Origin: Bacillus sp. UNC41MFS5
Lineage (GTDB): Bacteria > Bacillota > Bacilli > Bacillales_B > DSM-18226
Length of the DNA: 64,000 bases
Assembly: GCF_000686805.1 (NCBI RefSeq)
Contig: NZ_KK366020.1
Span: 272,969 to 336,968, forward strand
Reading direction: 5' to 3'
A program made the translations under genes and the position numbers. Numbering within the stretch: the first letter of the stretch is position 1; each line of letters starts with the position of its first letter. The notes below the pieces were generated by a model. The model did no database searches. It had not been told where the DNA came from and worked only from the letters and a program-made list of their open reading frames with translations. Positions 41,102-49,772 of this stretch are shown piece by piece.

Positions 41102-41920
41102 TTGATAAACCAAAATAAAAGGGTGATAGGAATAGAAAAAATAGTAGACAACGATACGGTAACATCTATTGTCCATAAGCTTCGGAGCGCAGGTTGTGTT
41201 TTTGCTGAAGATGAGACGCAGTTACTTGTTTCAGAGGCACAATCTTTAGAAGACCTCATAAATAAGGTGGAAATGCGAGCCGATGGTTTACCAATTGAAT
41301 ACGTAATTGGATGGGCACAGTTCTGTGGTCTTCGGATTGAAGTGGAACGAGGAGTTTTTGTTCCTCGGCAGCGTACAAAATTTCTTGTAGGGCAGGCAAA
41401 AGAACTTGCTTGTTCTGGCGATATCGTCGTTGACCTCTGTTGTGGTTCAGGGGCTATAGGTGCGGCGCTGGCAGCTGCTATGGGAGATATTATGTTGTAT
41501 GGCTCTGACATCGACCCTATTGCCATACGATGTGCAAGAAGAAACGTCACTAAATTCGGTGGTCGAATTTTTGAAGGTGACTTGTATAAAGCTTTACCAC
41601 AATGGATGAAAGGTCATATAAATATACTTGTCGCTAACGTACCTTACGTTCCCACTAAAGCAATCGAACTGCTTCCGCTGGAAGCTCGTCTTTATGAACC
41701 AAATTTGGCTCTGGACGGAGGAGAGGATGGCCTAAATATTTTACGAAAATTGGTAAAAGAGGCTCCTTATTGGCTTGCTCCCGGAGGACACCTATTAATA
41801 GAGACGAGCGGAATACAGGCACCACAAACTTATGAGATTTTTACTAATACCGGATTGGCCGCTAAAGTAGTTAGAGACGTAGAACTAGACGCTACTGTTG
41901 TAATTGGAACCAATAAGTAA
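41102..41920 (+). CDS. PrmC/HemK-like protein N5-glutamine methyltransferase
   Basis: About 272 residues. The N-terminal helical region (KLRSAGCVFAEDETQLLVSE) and a Rossmann domain with VVDLCCGSGAIGAALA as motif I and the catalytic tetrapeptide in ILVANVPYVP follow the PrmC layout. The canonical NPPY is NVPY here, a variant seen in the putative glutamine methyltransferases paralogous to PrmC. It could methylate a release factor or another protein; this is not the housekeeping prmC context (prfA is absent). The start codon is uncertain. Confidence 0.85.
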   Translation: MINQNKRVIGIEKIVDNDTVTSIVHKLRSAGCVFAEDETQLLVSEAQSLEDLINKVEMRADGLPIEYVIGWAQFCGLRIEVERGVFVPRQRTKFLVGQAKELACSGDIVVDLCCGSGAIGAALAAAMGDIMLYGSDIDPIAIRCARRNVTKFGGRIFEGDLYKALPQWMKGHINILVANVPYVPTKAIELLPLEARLYEPNLALDGGEDGLNILRKLVKEAPYWLAPGGHLLIETSGIQAPQTYEIFTNTGLAAKVVRDVELDATVVIGTNK

Positions 41921-41923
41921 ACG

Positions 41924-41988
41924 CCATGGGGACGGTTCTCATGGCTTTTTTCCGTCGTTAATTGTGGCCACCAGAACCGTCCCCATGG
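41924..41988. repeat. ACCGTCCC inverted-repeat element, copy 2
   Basis: Perfect 16-bp arms CCATGGGGACGGTTCT (41924-41939) and AGAACCGTCCCCATGG (41973-41988), followed by TCCACTGTCC. Core and flanking GGTCCA match copy 1. Confidence 0.8.
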
Positions 41989-42009
41989 TCCACTGTCCTG
42001 CCGCAAAAC

Positions 42010-42035
42010 AAAAACCGCCCATTATAAGGCGGTTT
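42010..42035 (-). terminator. Terminator of the LysM/NlpC-P60 gene
   Basis: AAACCGCC/GGCGGTTT stem followed by T-rich sequence on the minus strand. Confidence 0.8.
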
Positions 42036-42079
42036 AGTTTTTCTGTCTAGAACGTTGTTTAGGATCTGTCCATATCTTA

Positions 42080-43306
42080 TTAGTAAAATCGTTTAAAGCT
42101 CTCAAAATGGTCTATATAATACGGGCTTTGTAGATTGGAAATCATTACTCCATCATCGTTGGCGTGGATGAATTGGTTGTTGCCGAGGTATATTCCCAGA
42201 TGGGAAATTCCTTTTTTATATGTATTTTCGAAAAAGACGATGTCGCCGACTTTCGGTGTGTCAACATAATAGGTGCGGTCATAGAAACCTTCCGCTGAAT
42301 AACGGCCAATTTCCATTCCAGCTTGATTGGCCACATAATAGACGAACCCGCTGCAGTCAAAGCCAGAAGGCGTACTGCCGCCCCAGACATAAGGAGTACC
42401 CATAAGTTTCTTGGCACTTTCGATCATCTTTGTGGCAAGAGCAGTATTAACGGTAGGTTCTGTCTTTGTCCCAGGAACCTTTAGCTTTTGGCCGACAAAG
42501 ATCCTATCGGAAGCTAATGTATTAAGTGCCTTCAATTCGCTAATTGTCAGCTTATATTTGCTCGCGATTTTTCCAAGGGTGTCGCCACTATGAACAATGT
42601 AATCCGTGGTTTCCTTAACAGCAGGAGTCGTTGGTGTTTTCGGCGGTGTGGTTGTCACTGGTTTTGTTGTCACTGGCTTCGCTGGAGTCGTAGTCGCTTT
42701 TTGGGCCGGAACCTTAAGCTTTTGGCCAGCATAAATCATATCGGATTTAAGTTTGTTCAGTGCCTTCAAGTTCGTCACAGAGGTTGAATGTTTCCCGGCA
42801 ATCTTGCCAAGATAATCGCCTTTTTGGACAGTATACACACTAGTTGCTGTCGCTGTCGTTGTCGTCTGCGGCTTGGCTGACGTCGTCGTTACCGGTGTGG
42901 TTATTGTCGTCGTGGTTTGTTTCGGTGCTGAAACCTTTAACACCTGTCCGACATGGATAATCGTATTACTCAGTTTGTTCCACTGTTTTAGTTCAGCCAG
43001 GGTCACATGATACCGGTTGGCAATCTTAATCAAGGCATCACCTTTTACAACGGTGTAAGTGGTGGGCTGTGATGCTTGGGCCATTTTGCTCGCTACCGTG
43101 ATCTTGAGCATTTGGTTAACTGAGATAAAATCGGACTTCAACCCATTTGCTGTTTTGATTTCTTTGATACTGGTATGATATTTACTCGCGATTTTCGATA
43201 AGGTATCGCCTTTTTGAACCTTGTATGTATCGGCCAGGGCCGTGCCTGTAAATACGGTCGAAAGCAGGGCAGCTGTCGATAAGGCACGAACAATAGTCTT
43301 CTTCAC
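42080..43306 (-). CDS. LysM/NlpC-P60 peptidoglycan endopeptidase
   Basis: About 408 residues: signal peptide ending ALA, four LysM domains (YKVQKGDTLSKIASKYHTSI and three similar) separated by Thr/Pro-rich linkers, and a C-terminal NlpC/P60 domain with catalytic Cys in GFDCSGFVYYV, His in GISHLGIYLG and the third residue in FIHAND. This is the LytE/LytF/CwlS class of DL-endopeptidases that cut the gamma-D-glutamyl-diamino acid bond in the wall during growth and separation. The GTG at 43306 (GAGGTG 8 bases upstream) is preferred to TTG 43312. Confidence 0.95.
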   Translation of the reverse strand: MKKTIVRALSTAALLSTVFTGTALADTYKVQKGDTLSKIASKYHTSIKEIKTANGLKSDFISVNQMLKITVASKMAQASQPTTYTVVKGDALIKIANRYHVTLAELKQWNKLSNTIIHVGQVLKVSAPKQTTTTITTPVTTTSAKPQTTTTATATSVYTVQKGDYLGKIAGKHSTSVTNLKALNKLKSDMIYAGQKLKVPAQKATTTPAKPVTTKPVTTTPPKTPTTPAVKETTDYIVHSGDTLGKIASKYKLTISELKALNTLASDRIFVGQKLKVPGTKTEPTVNTALATKMIESAKKLMGTPYVWGGSTPSGFDCSGFVYYVANQAGMEIGRYSAEGFYDRTYYVDTPKVGDIVFFENTYKKGISHLGIYLGNNQFIHANDDGVMISNLQSPYYIDHFESFKRFY

Positions 43307-43606
43307 TAGCAAATCACCTCTTTTTTTTCACAGTTTTATTAATTTTACCATAGTTTGCTAGTGTTTCGGAGAAAAAGATGTAAATATTTCCTGAATTGTT
43401 AGTAAAAAAGGGTTTATTTGCTGAATTATCAAAATAATTTAGGTGCAAACCCTGTCAAAAGAACATGTGGAAATCGTTTCCTCACTAACCAGAACAAATT
43501 CTTACAAAATTCACTAAATTACAACAAAATTCTATGGAAATACATTTACATCTTTCTTGTAATCTAGTAAAATTGTCAATTAGTAAACTAAAGGAGGAAA
43601 AGAAAG

Positions 43607-43759
43607 GTGGATCGGTCGATAGAAGAAAGCTCCAAAGTAGATAATTTCTCAGAAATCGTGAGAAAAGCTTACGAAACGGGCGTTAACGAGCATGAAATCA
43701 CCCTAGAAAAACTAATCGCAGACCTAAAAGCAGATTTGAAAAACTTAATGGTCGGTTAA
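43607..43759 (+). CDS. Small helical protein, 50 aa, unknown
   Basis: GTG start with GGAGG 9 bases upstream; MDRSIEESSKVDNFSEIVRK, then GVNEHEITLEKLIADLKADL and KNLMVG. Entirely amphipathic helix with charged faces. A strong terminator follows. Such small helical proteins upstream of nothing else are usually dimeric or partner-binding; no family is recognised. Confidence 0.75.
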   Translation: MDRSIEESSKVDNFSEIVRKAYETGVNEHEITLEKLIADLKADLKNLMVG

Positions 43760-43787
43760 ATATATATATAAATATAAGATTGATATA

Positions 43788-43815
43788 GGCCACCGAGGTT
43801 ATCTCGGTGGCTATT
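43788..43815 (+). terminator. Terminator of the 50-aa gene
   Basis: GCCACCGAG/CTCGGTGGC stem with TATTTGTG after it; the T-tract is weak. Confidence 0.7.
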
Positions 43816-43890
43816 TGTGTGTTTTAGGGAATTGTCGGCGTGTATGATGCCTGAAGAGTTAAGAAATTTGATTGAATGGTAACCATAGGA

Positions 43891-44046
43891 AGCGACTAAT
43901 GCCCGTGAAGGCAAAAAAATGGCTTCAACAGTAACTAGTCCAAGCGACTAATGCCCGTGAAGGCCAAAAAAAGACTTCAGCGGTAACTAGTCCAAGCGAC
44001 TAATGCCCGTGAAGGTGAAAAAATGGCTTCAATGGTAACTAGTCCA
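43891..44046 (+). repeat. Three tandem 52-bp repeats
   Basis: Units start at 43891, 43943 and 43995 with AGCGACTAATGCCCGTGAAG. Each contains self-complementary parts: GACTA with TAGTC at the ends and TGAAGGC with GGCTTCA inside, so each unit folds into one hairpin. Differences are confined mainly to the loop. The right end breaks down into a degenerate partial unit. Confidence 0.85.
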
Positions 44047-44169
44047 AAAGCCACTGATACCCAATAAGGGAAAAGAGAAGAACAATTTTCGGGGATGAAC
44101 CTTTGGTATAAACTATGAAATTATTGTCTATCCTTAAACTATAAAACTAGTTTGTAGGGGTGGTTATCG

Positions 44170-44346
44170 ATGAGCAAAGAGGAATTAAATAAAATTATTG
44201 CTGTAAAAAAGATGGATTTAGAGGAGTGTGAACAAGAACTGAACAATCGTTACTATCCTTCTATAGTAAGAATGGCAATGACGAATTACATATTAATCTT
44301 ACAAGAACAATTAGAAAAGTATAACAACGATCGTATTAATTTATAG
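44170..44346 (+). CDS. Small helical protein, 58 aa, unknown
   Basis: MSKEELNKIIAVKKMDLEEC, then EQELNNRYYPSIVRMAMTNY and ILILQEQLEKYNNDRINL. Long amphipathic helix, possibly coiled coil, somewhat like Spo0E-type phosphatases in size but lacking their SxxxD motif. AGGGGTGG is upstream of the ATG and a strong terminator (GATCGCC/GGCGGTC, 44428-44448) follows. Confidence 0.72.
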   Translation: MSKEELNKIIAVKKMDLEECEQELNNRYYPSIVRMAMTNYILILQEQLEKYNNDRINL

Positions 44347-44427
44347 TAAGGCATATTATCTTTTTTGCTTTTGTGGGACTTGGTTTATTCAGGATGTATG
44401 GAAATATGAATGATTTTCATCAGATAG

Positions 44428-44448
44428 GATCGCCGCGGCGGTCTTTTT
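44428..44448 (+). terminator. Terminator of the 58-aa gene
   Basis: GATCGCC/GGCGGTC stem with a 2-base loop and TTTTTC. Confidence 0.7.
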
Positions 44449-44526
44449 CTATAACCAAAAGGATTCAGGACAATACTTGGAAATAATCACCATAAATTTG
44501 GAGATAGTAAATATGAGGTGATTTGT

Positions 44527-45012
44527 GTGAGTTCGGTGATAAAGAATTTTGATTTACATGCGCAAGGGAATTGGCTGCCGATCAGTGTATCGTTGCTTTT
44601 GCTTTTAATTGCCCTTTTTATGCCCAAAAAAGAAATCGGTTGGAGAGAGTGGTATATTACATTTGGAGTGATTGGTTATTTTGCCTGGATTGGTGATTCC
44701 TTGATTGGAAGAATGTTTGATCTAGTTGATTTTGGCCACCCGAATGTTACGGGAATAGGTGAGTTTTTAAGTTACAGTATCATTCCTTCGGCGCTGTCTG
44801 TTATGTATTTAAACTATTTTAAGAAAACAAATAAATGGACTCTAGTTATTATTTTTACCATCATTGCTACACTAATTGAATGGGGAATGAGGAAAGTGGG
44901 GTATATAAAGCCTCATGGCTGGAGTTTCTTCATTTCAATACCGTTGTATTTTGTGGTATTTAGCTTTTTCCTTCCTTTACACAGGAAAATAATAAGATGC
45001 AAATCCTCGTAA
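44527..45012 (+). CDS. CBO0543-like membrane protein 4
   Basis: About 161 residues; four or five hydrophobic helices, LEWGMRKVGYIKPHGWSFFI-like block (here IEWGMRKVGYIKPHGWSFF) that corresponds to the GWxLIY block of the three tandem relatives at 33.4-34.9 kb. The GTG at 44527 has AGGTG about 6 bases upstream. Stand-alone copy; function unknown. Confidence 0.72.
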   Translation: MSSVIKNFDLHAQGNWLPISVSLLLLLIALFMPKKEIGWREWYITFGVIGYFAWIGDSLIGRMFDLVDFGHPNVTGIGEFLSYSIIPSALSVMYLNYFKKTNKWTLVIIFTIIATLIEWGMRKVGYIKPHGWSFFISIPLYFVVFSFFLPLHRKIIRCKSS

Positions 45013-45096
45013 TGCATCAAAATGAGGTTCTCTTGGAACTCACTCCTTTTTAAAAAAGTGTCTTGTCCTTAATCGAGTAACAAGCAAAAGTAAATT

Positions 45097-45231
45097 AAGC
45101 GGAGATTTTTCGGTTAAATGCAGAATGGAGCTCGTTTCGGGATAAATAAGGGGAGATTTTCCGTTTATGCAAAGCAAAATCTCCCATTTTCGAATTTTTC
45201 GAGTCAATAGGCGGAATTTCTCCGTCTATGT
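45097..45231. repeat. Tandem array C (core GCGGAGATTTTYCG)
   Basis: Four or five imperfect units of about 25-26 bp, e.g. GCGGAGATTTTTCGGTTA, GGGGAGATTTTCCGTTTATG and GCGGAATTTCTCCGTCTATG. It fills the gap between the convergent CBO0543-like gene and the molybdate regulator gene. Less regular than the 21-bp arrays. Confidence 0.65.
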
Positions 45232-45299
45232 ATCAGCTTGGGTGCTTAACCTGATCCCCCAACCGATAAGTGCGGATGCGGGAATCAGCAGTCCCCTTA

Positions 45300-46235
45300 T
45301 TAATATGTTTCATAAATCACTTTCCCTGTCTGGGATGTATCATAGTCGCCTAAAGAGTTAACTTCAGACTGAAAATGGCTCGATGATAAAATTTCCTTGA
45401 CGGTGTTTATTAGTCGTTCCGTTTTGTGGGTTTTTATAATAACCAGGTCATACTGTTCTGTTATTAATGGAACAAAATCAACTCCCACTATTTTCGCGGC
45501 TTTTTCAATTCCCACACCTATATCAGCTATTCCAGTCGAGACAGGGGAAGCCACACTTAAATGGTTGCTCTCTTCGTGGTCATAACCCTTTATGTTCCTA
45601 GAAGGAATCTCGTTGATTCTGAGTTGTTCATCAAGAAGGATTCGTGCTCCTGATCCTTTTTCTCGATTAATAATTTTCACATCTTCTCGTTTTAAATCAG
45701 TCCAAGAGGTGAGGTTTAATGGGTTGCCCTTTTTAACGTAAAAACCTGCTTTTCTCGAGAGGAGGTTGATTAAAATAAAAGGAAATCCCACTAATATTTT
45801 TTTTATATAGGGTAGATTATACTCGCCTGTATCCCCATCAAACAGATGTAAGCTAACGATGTCACCATCTCCATTGTACATGGAGATTAGGCTGTTTAAA
45901 CTTCCCGTAAAAGATCTTAATGGTTTATAGGCTGAGTTTTTCTCGATGTGTTTACCTAATATATCTAAAACTAGGTCCTGTCCGCTAATGACAATGTTAA
46001 GGGATTCCTTTGTTTCGTTCCTGTGAGAATCGGCAACAGAGGGTGGGAATGTAGTATTCTGATTCGTTTTATGATTTTTTATATAATTGTCCAAGTCTTT
46101 TGAATCAATTCTCATTTGTCTACCTACACGGAATACAGGTAGTTGCCCTTTTTTAACAAGGTCATAAAGGGTTAATTTCGATACCTTTAATAGCTGCGAC
46201 ACCTCTTCGATCGTATAGGAAAGTTCCTTTGACAT
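45300..46235 (-). CDS. HTH-PBP regulator of molybdate uptake (YvgK type)
   Basis: 311 residues. An N-terminal excisionase/MerR-like HTH (YTIEEVSQLLKVSKLTLYDL, then VFRVGRQMRIDSKDLDNY) is joined to a periplasmic-binding-protein-like domain with GSGARILLDEQL and TGIADIGVGIEKAA, the fold of oxyanion-sensing regulators. In B. subtilis the equivalent yvgK lies next to the yvgL/yvgM molybdate transporter genes; here it is divergent from modA. It probably senses molybdate or molybdopterin-related ligands and controls the transporter through the palindromes at 46327-46376. Confidence 0.87.
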   Translation of the reverse strand: MSKELSYTIEEVSQLLKVSKLTLYDLVKKGQLPVFRVGRQMRIDSKDLDNYIKNHKTNQNTTFPPSVADSHRNETKESLNIVISGQDLVLDILGKHIEKNSAYKPLRSFTGSLNSLISMYNGDGDIVSLHLFDGDTGEYNLPYIKKILVGFPFILINLLSRKAGFYVKKGNPLNLTSWTDLKREDVKIINREKGSGARILLDEQLRINEIPSRNIKGYDHEESNHLSVASPVSTGIADIGVGIEKAAKIVGVDFVPLITEQYDLVIIKTHKTERLINTVKEILSSSHFQSEVNSLGDYDTSQTGKVIYETY

Positions 46236-46326
46236 TTACATCCCTCCAACTTTTATTTTACTTAATAGCTGTTAAAAAGTATATTCCAGATAAAAAAATG
46301 AGAAATGTGATTTTTCTTCTATTCAT

Positions 46327-46376
46327 TTTAGTTATAACTAATTACAATAAGTTATAACTAGTTATAATTAGTTAGT
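46327..46376. promoter_or_regulatory. Operator repeats between the regulator and modA
   Basis: TAGTTATAACTA-type palindromes occur three times in 50 bases: TTAGTTATAACTAATT, AAGTTATAACTAGTT and GTTATAATTAGTTAG. They lie just upstream of the modA ribosome binding site, in the divergent promoter region, as expected for the HTH regulator's binding sites. Confidence 0.7.
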
Positions 46377-46392
46377 AGGGGAGAGTGGGATA

Positions 46393-47202
46393 ATGAAAAA
46401 ACGAAATCTTTTAATTTACTCAATGATGCTATTATTACTGGTTTTATGTGGGTGTTCAGCTAATGAACAAACGAAAAAGCCTGAGGAACAGAATCAAAAA
46501 GTTTCTGAAAAGAAAGTGGAGTTGACGATTTCAGCAGCTGCTAGTTTACAAGAAGCCTTAAATGAGATTAAAACAACCTTTGAGAAGGAACATTCTAATG
46601 TGAAAGTAAACTATAACTTTGGAGCTTCAGGAGCGCTTCAACAACAAATTTCTCAAGGAGCACCTGTCGATCTTTTCTTCTCAGCCGCGGAGGATAAATT
46701 CGATAAACTGGTGCAAGACGGACTAATCGACAAGTCAAAAGGTATAGATCTAGTTGGAAATGAACTAGTATTAGTCGTACCAAACGATTCAAAGAAAGAG
46801 ATTAAAGGATTCGAGGACCTTTCCAAAACCGATAAAATTTCCATTGGTACCCCAGAAGCAGTGCCTGCAGGACAATATGCGAAGGAAACATTAGAAAAAT
46901 TAAATGTTTGGAAAGCAATTGAAGGAAAAGTGGTTTATGCAAAGGATGTTAGACAGGTGCTTACATATGTAGAGACGAACAATGTGGACGCAGGAATTGT
47001 ATATAAAACAGATGCTATGGTTTCTCAAAAAGCAAAAGTTGTTGCTACAGCAGCAGAAGATACGCACGCCCCTATTATTTATCCATTAGGTGTGATTAAG
47101 AAAAGCAGCCATCCTAAAGAAGCCCAACTATTCTATGATTATCTTCAAAATGAAACATCAATGAAAACGTTTGAGAAGTATGGTTTTAAAGGAATAAACT
47201 AA
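46393..47202 (+). CDS. modA: Molybdate ABC transporter, substrate-binding lipoprotein
   Basis: 269 residues. A lipoprotein signal with lipobox LCGC (about residue 20) precedes a ModA-type binding domain: SAAASLQEALNEIKTTFEKE, YNFGASGALQQQISQGAPVD, FSAAEDKFDKLV and GIVYKTDAMVS. It captures molybdate (or tungstate) at the outer membrane face and hands it to ModB. GGGGAG precedes the ATG. modB follows after 6 bases. Confidence 0.93.
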   Translation: MKKRNLLIYSMMLLLLVLCGCSANEQTKKPEEQNQKVSEKKVELTISAAASLQEALNEIKTTFEKEHSNVKVNYNFGASGALQQQISQGAPVDLFFSAAEDKFDKLVQDGLIDKSKGIDLVGNELVLVVPNDSKKEIKGFEDLSKTDKISIGTPEAVPAGQYAKETLEKLNVWKAIEGKVVYAKDVRQVLTYVETNNVDAGIVYKTDAMVSQKAKVVATAAEDTHAPIIYPLGVIKKSSHPKEAQLFYDYLQNETSMKTFEKYGFKGIN

Positions 47203-47208
47203 TAGACA

Positions 47209-47865
47209 ATGACAACTGAGTTTTGGTCACCAGTCAGACTATCCATCGAGATAGCAGCAGTCTCTGGTGTATGGGTTTTAATTTTAGGATTATTTTTTGG
47301 GAAGGTGATGGCTAATACGAAATTTAAAGGGAAGACCTTAGTTGAAACAGTTTTCCTTTTACCGCTGGTATTGCCGCCTTCTGTCGTAGGTTTCTTGTTA
47401 ATTGTTATATTTGGAAGGAATAGTCCCATCGGACAAATGTTAGAAGAATTGTTTAAACAACCTGTTATGTTTACGTGGTGGGCAGCTGTAATTGCTTCTT
47501 CTGTTGTCGCTTTCCCTCTTATGTATCAATCTGCTAAGACAGGGTTTGAAGCTATTGATGGAGAAATTGAGCATGCAGCTCGTGTGGACGGGGCAAATGA
47601 GTTCAAATTATTTATGTTTATTTCCATGCCACTTGCACGTAAAGCGATCATTTCGGGTGCAATATTGAGTTTTGCGAGAGCGTTGGGGGAGTTTGGAGCG
47701 ACTTTAATGTTTGCTGGAAACATCCCAGGAAAAACCCAAACCATTCCAACTGCTATTTATGTAGCTATTGATTCCGGCAATATGGAATTGGCTTGGTTAT
47801 GGGTATCGAGTATGATCGGTATTTCATTTTTAATGTTGCTATTCGTGCACAATATGAAATCCTGA
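47209..47865 (+). CDS. modB: Molybdate ABC transporter permease
   Basis: 218 residues with five to six membrane helices and the ABC-permease EAA loop around residue 125 (EIEHAARVDGANEFKLFMFI), the site that contacts the ATPase. GRNSPIGQMLEEL and FARALGEFGATLMFAGNIPG are typical of ModB/CysTW-type permeases. No modC ATPase gene follows in this operon, so energising must come from an ATPase elsewhere. Start ATG 47209 has only a weak AAAGGA. Confidence 0.93.
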   Translation: MTTEFWSPVRLSIEIAAVSGVWVLILGLFFGKVMANTKFKGKTLVETVFLLPLVLPPSVVGFLLIVIFGRNSPIGQMLEELFKQPVMFTWWAAVIASSVVAFPLMYQSAKTGFEAIDGEIEHAARVDGANEFKLFMFISMPLARKAIISGAILSFARALGEFGATLMFAGNIPGKTQTIPTAIYVAIDSGNMELAWLWVSSMIGISFLMLLFVHNMKS

Positions 47866-47883
47866 AGATATATATAGTAAAAA

Positions 47884-47915
47884 AAGAAGGTTGCTGAATT
47901 CAGCACCTTCTTTTT
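47884..47915. terminator. Bidirectional terminator
   Basis: GAAGGT(T)GCTGAATTCAGCACCTTC stem with T-runs in both directions between convergent modB and the aldehyde dehydrogenase gene. Confidence 0.85.
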
Positions 47916-47925
47916 GTGTGACTAA

Positions 47926-49410
47926 TTACTGCATTGAAATCCAGACACTCTTAACTTCTGTATAGTTATTAAGGGCATAGGATCCCATTTCACGTCCAAT
48001 ACCAGATTGCTTATATCCGCCAAATGGTGATGCAGCATCAAATGCATTGTAGCAGTTTACCCAAACAGTTCCAGCACGGAGCTTGTTTGCGATATAATGT
48101 GCATTAGCAACATCGCGTGTCCACACGCCAGCAGCCAGTCCATATTCGCTATTGTTCGCACGATTAATTAATTCATCCAAATCGTCATAAGGCATGGCAG
48201 AAATAACAGGTCCAAAGATTTCCTCCTTGGCAATCGTCATTTCATCGCGTACATCGGCAAAAATAGTAGGGGAGACAAAGTAACCCTGCTCCTGAGGACG
48301 GTCACCGCCCACTACAAGCTGTGCGCCTTCGTTTAGTCCCTTCTCAATATAACTTAGTACACGGTTTTGCTGCTCGACTGAAACAAGAGGTCCAATTTCT
48401 GTATCAGCATGGATTCCGGCACCTTGTCTAATCGTTTTCGCATGTGAAGCCATATCAGCAACCACATTATCAAAGTGTTTCTTTTGAATGAACACGCGGG
48501 AACCTGCACAGCAAACCTGACCTTGGTTGAACATAACACCATTAAGAGCACCTGGAATTGCCTTGGATAAATCAGCATCTGGAAGGATGATGTTTGGCGA
48601 TTTTCCTCCAAGCTCAAGTGTCACTCGCTTCAATGTTTTAGAGGCATTTGACATGATCATTTTTCCGACTTCAGTGGAACCGGTGAAAGCAATTTTATCA
48701 ACTAAAGGATGGTCAACAAGCGGTTGACCTGCAGTTTCTCCAAAACCAGGAACGATGTTGACCACACCTGCTGGGAACCCGGCTTCTTGAATTAATTCAG
48801 CCAAATAGAGCGCTGATAGCGGCGTTTGCTCAGCTGGCTTTAGAACAATGGTACAGCCAGTTGCAAGAGCAGCCCCGAGCTTCCACATGGCCATTAAGAG
48901 AGGGAAATTCCAAGGAATAATTTGCCCAACTACGCCCACAGCCTCATGACGTGTATAGTTTAAGAATGGTCCATTAACAGGAATGGTTTGTCCAACAATC
49001 TTCGTAGACCAGCCTGCATAATATCGCATATGCTCGACTGCCAAAGGAATATCTGCATTAGTTGTTTCTCGAATGGGCTTGCCGTTATCCAAGGTCTCTA
49101 ACTGCGCTAGTTCCTCACTGTTTTCCTCCATCAAATCGGCAAGCTTGTACATAAGCCGGCTTCGATTAGAAGCACTCATTTTCGACCATGGACCTTCATC
49201 AAATGCTTTACGTGCAGCTTTAACAGCAAGGTCAATATCTTCTACACCTGCTTCATAAACACATGCTAATACCTCACCGGTTGCCGGGTTATATGTATCG
49301 AAGGTTTTTTGCGATTTGCTCTCAACAAATTCACCATTAATAAATAATTTTTTCTTCCCACGCAGGAACTTTTCTACCTTTTCTTTTAGAGCGACTGTTA
49401 ATTGAGTCAT
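47926..49410 (-). CDS. NAD-dependent aldehyde dehydrogenase (DhaS type)
   Basis: 494 residues, the standard length. NAD-binding GxTxxG in FTGSTEVGK, catalytic Glu in LELGGKSPN, catalytic Cys in GQVCCAGSRVF and the conserved EEIFGPVISAMPYD and PFGGYKQSGIGREMG. It oxidises aldehydes to acids, closest to the Bacillus DhaS/AldA group. AGGAGG lies 6 bases before the ATG. It is transcribed alone. Confidence 0.94.
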   Translation of the reverse strand: MTQLTVALKEKVEKFLRGKKKLFINGEFVESKSQKTFDTYNPATGEVLACVYEAGVEDIDLAVKAARKAFDEGPWSKMSASNRSRLMYKLADLMEENSEELAQLETLDNGKPIRETTNADIPLAVEHMRYYAGWSTKIVGQTIPVNGPFLNYTRHEAVGVVGQIIPWNFPLLMAMWKLGAALATGCTIVLKPAEQTPLSALYLAELIQEAGFPAGVVNIVPGFGETAGQPLVDHPLVDKIAFTGSTEVGKMIMSNASKTLKRVTLELGGKSPNIILPDADLSKAIPGALNGVMFNQGQVCCAGSRVFIQKKHFDNVVADMASHAKTIRQGAGIHADTEIGPLVSVEQQNRVLSYIEKGLNEGAQLVVGGDRPQEQGYFVSPTIFADVRDEMTIAKEEIFGPVISAMPYDDLDELINRANNSEYGLAAGVWTRDVANAHYIANKLRAGTVWVNCYNAFDAASPFGGYKQSGIGREMGSYALNNYTEVKSVWISMQ

Positions 49411-49601
49411 ATAATTCCTCCTAAAATATTAGTTTTTCTTTCCATTAGTGAATGGACTGGGAAGTGTTTCCATCGAAAATGATAACACTATGAAAATATG
49501 AAAACAACAATTAATTATATAAATATTCTGATAATTTTTGATAAAAACAGTCAATTGGGCATGATTTAACCTCCAAAACCTTCCATATACAGATAAATAT
49601 C

Positions 49602-49671
49602 AACAAAACTTAACGAAACCAAACAAAACTCAACAAGATTTAACAAAACTTAATGAAACTTAACAAAAGTC
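49602..49671. repeat. 10-bp tandem array D (AACAAAACTT)
   Basis: Seven consecutive units starting at 49602, 49612, 49622, 49632, 49642, 49652 and 49662: AACAAAACTT, AACGAAACCA, AACAAAACTC, AACAAGATTT, AACAAAACTT, AATGAAACTT, AACAAAAGTC. The exact 10-bp (one helical turn) period of A-tracts would give a bent DNA region. It lies between the divergent aldehyde dehydrogenase and 148-aa genes. Confidence 0.85.
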
Positions 49672-49772
49672 ATTGTGGTTTACAACATCATAGATTACAA
49701 TTTTTTTCAATACATGATTAATTTGGGTGATCCTTTCTAAAATGTAAATCAACGAATGAGGCGTGAGAAAAC

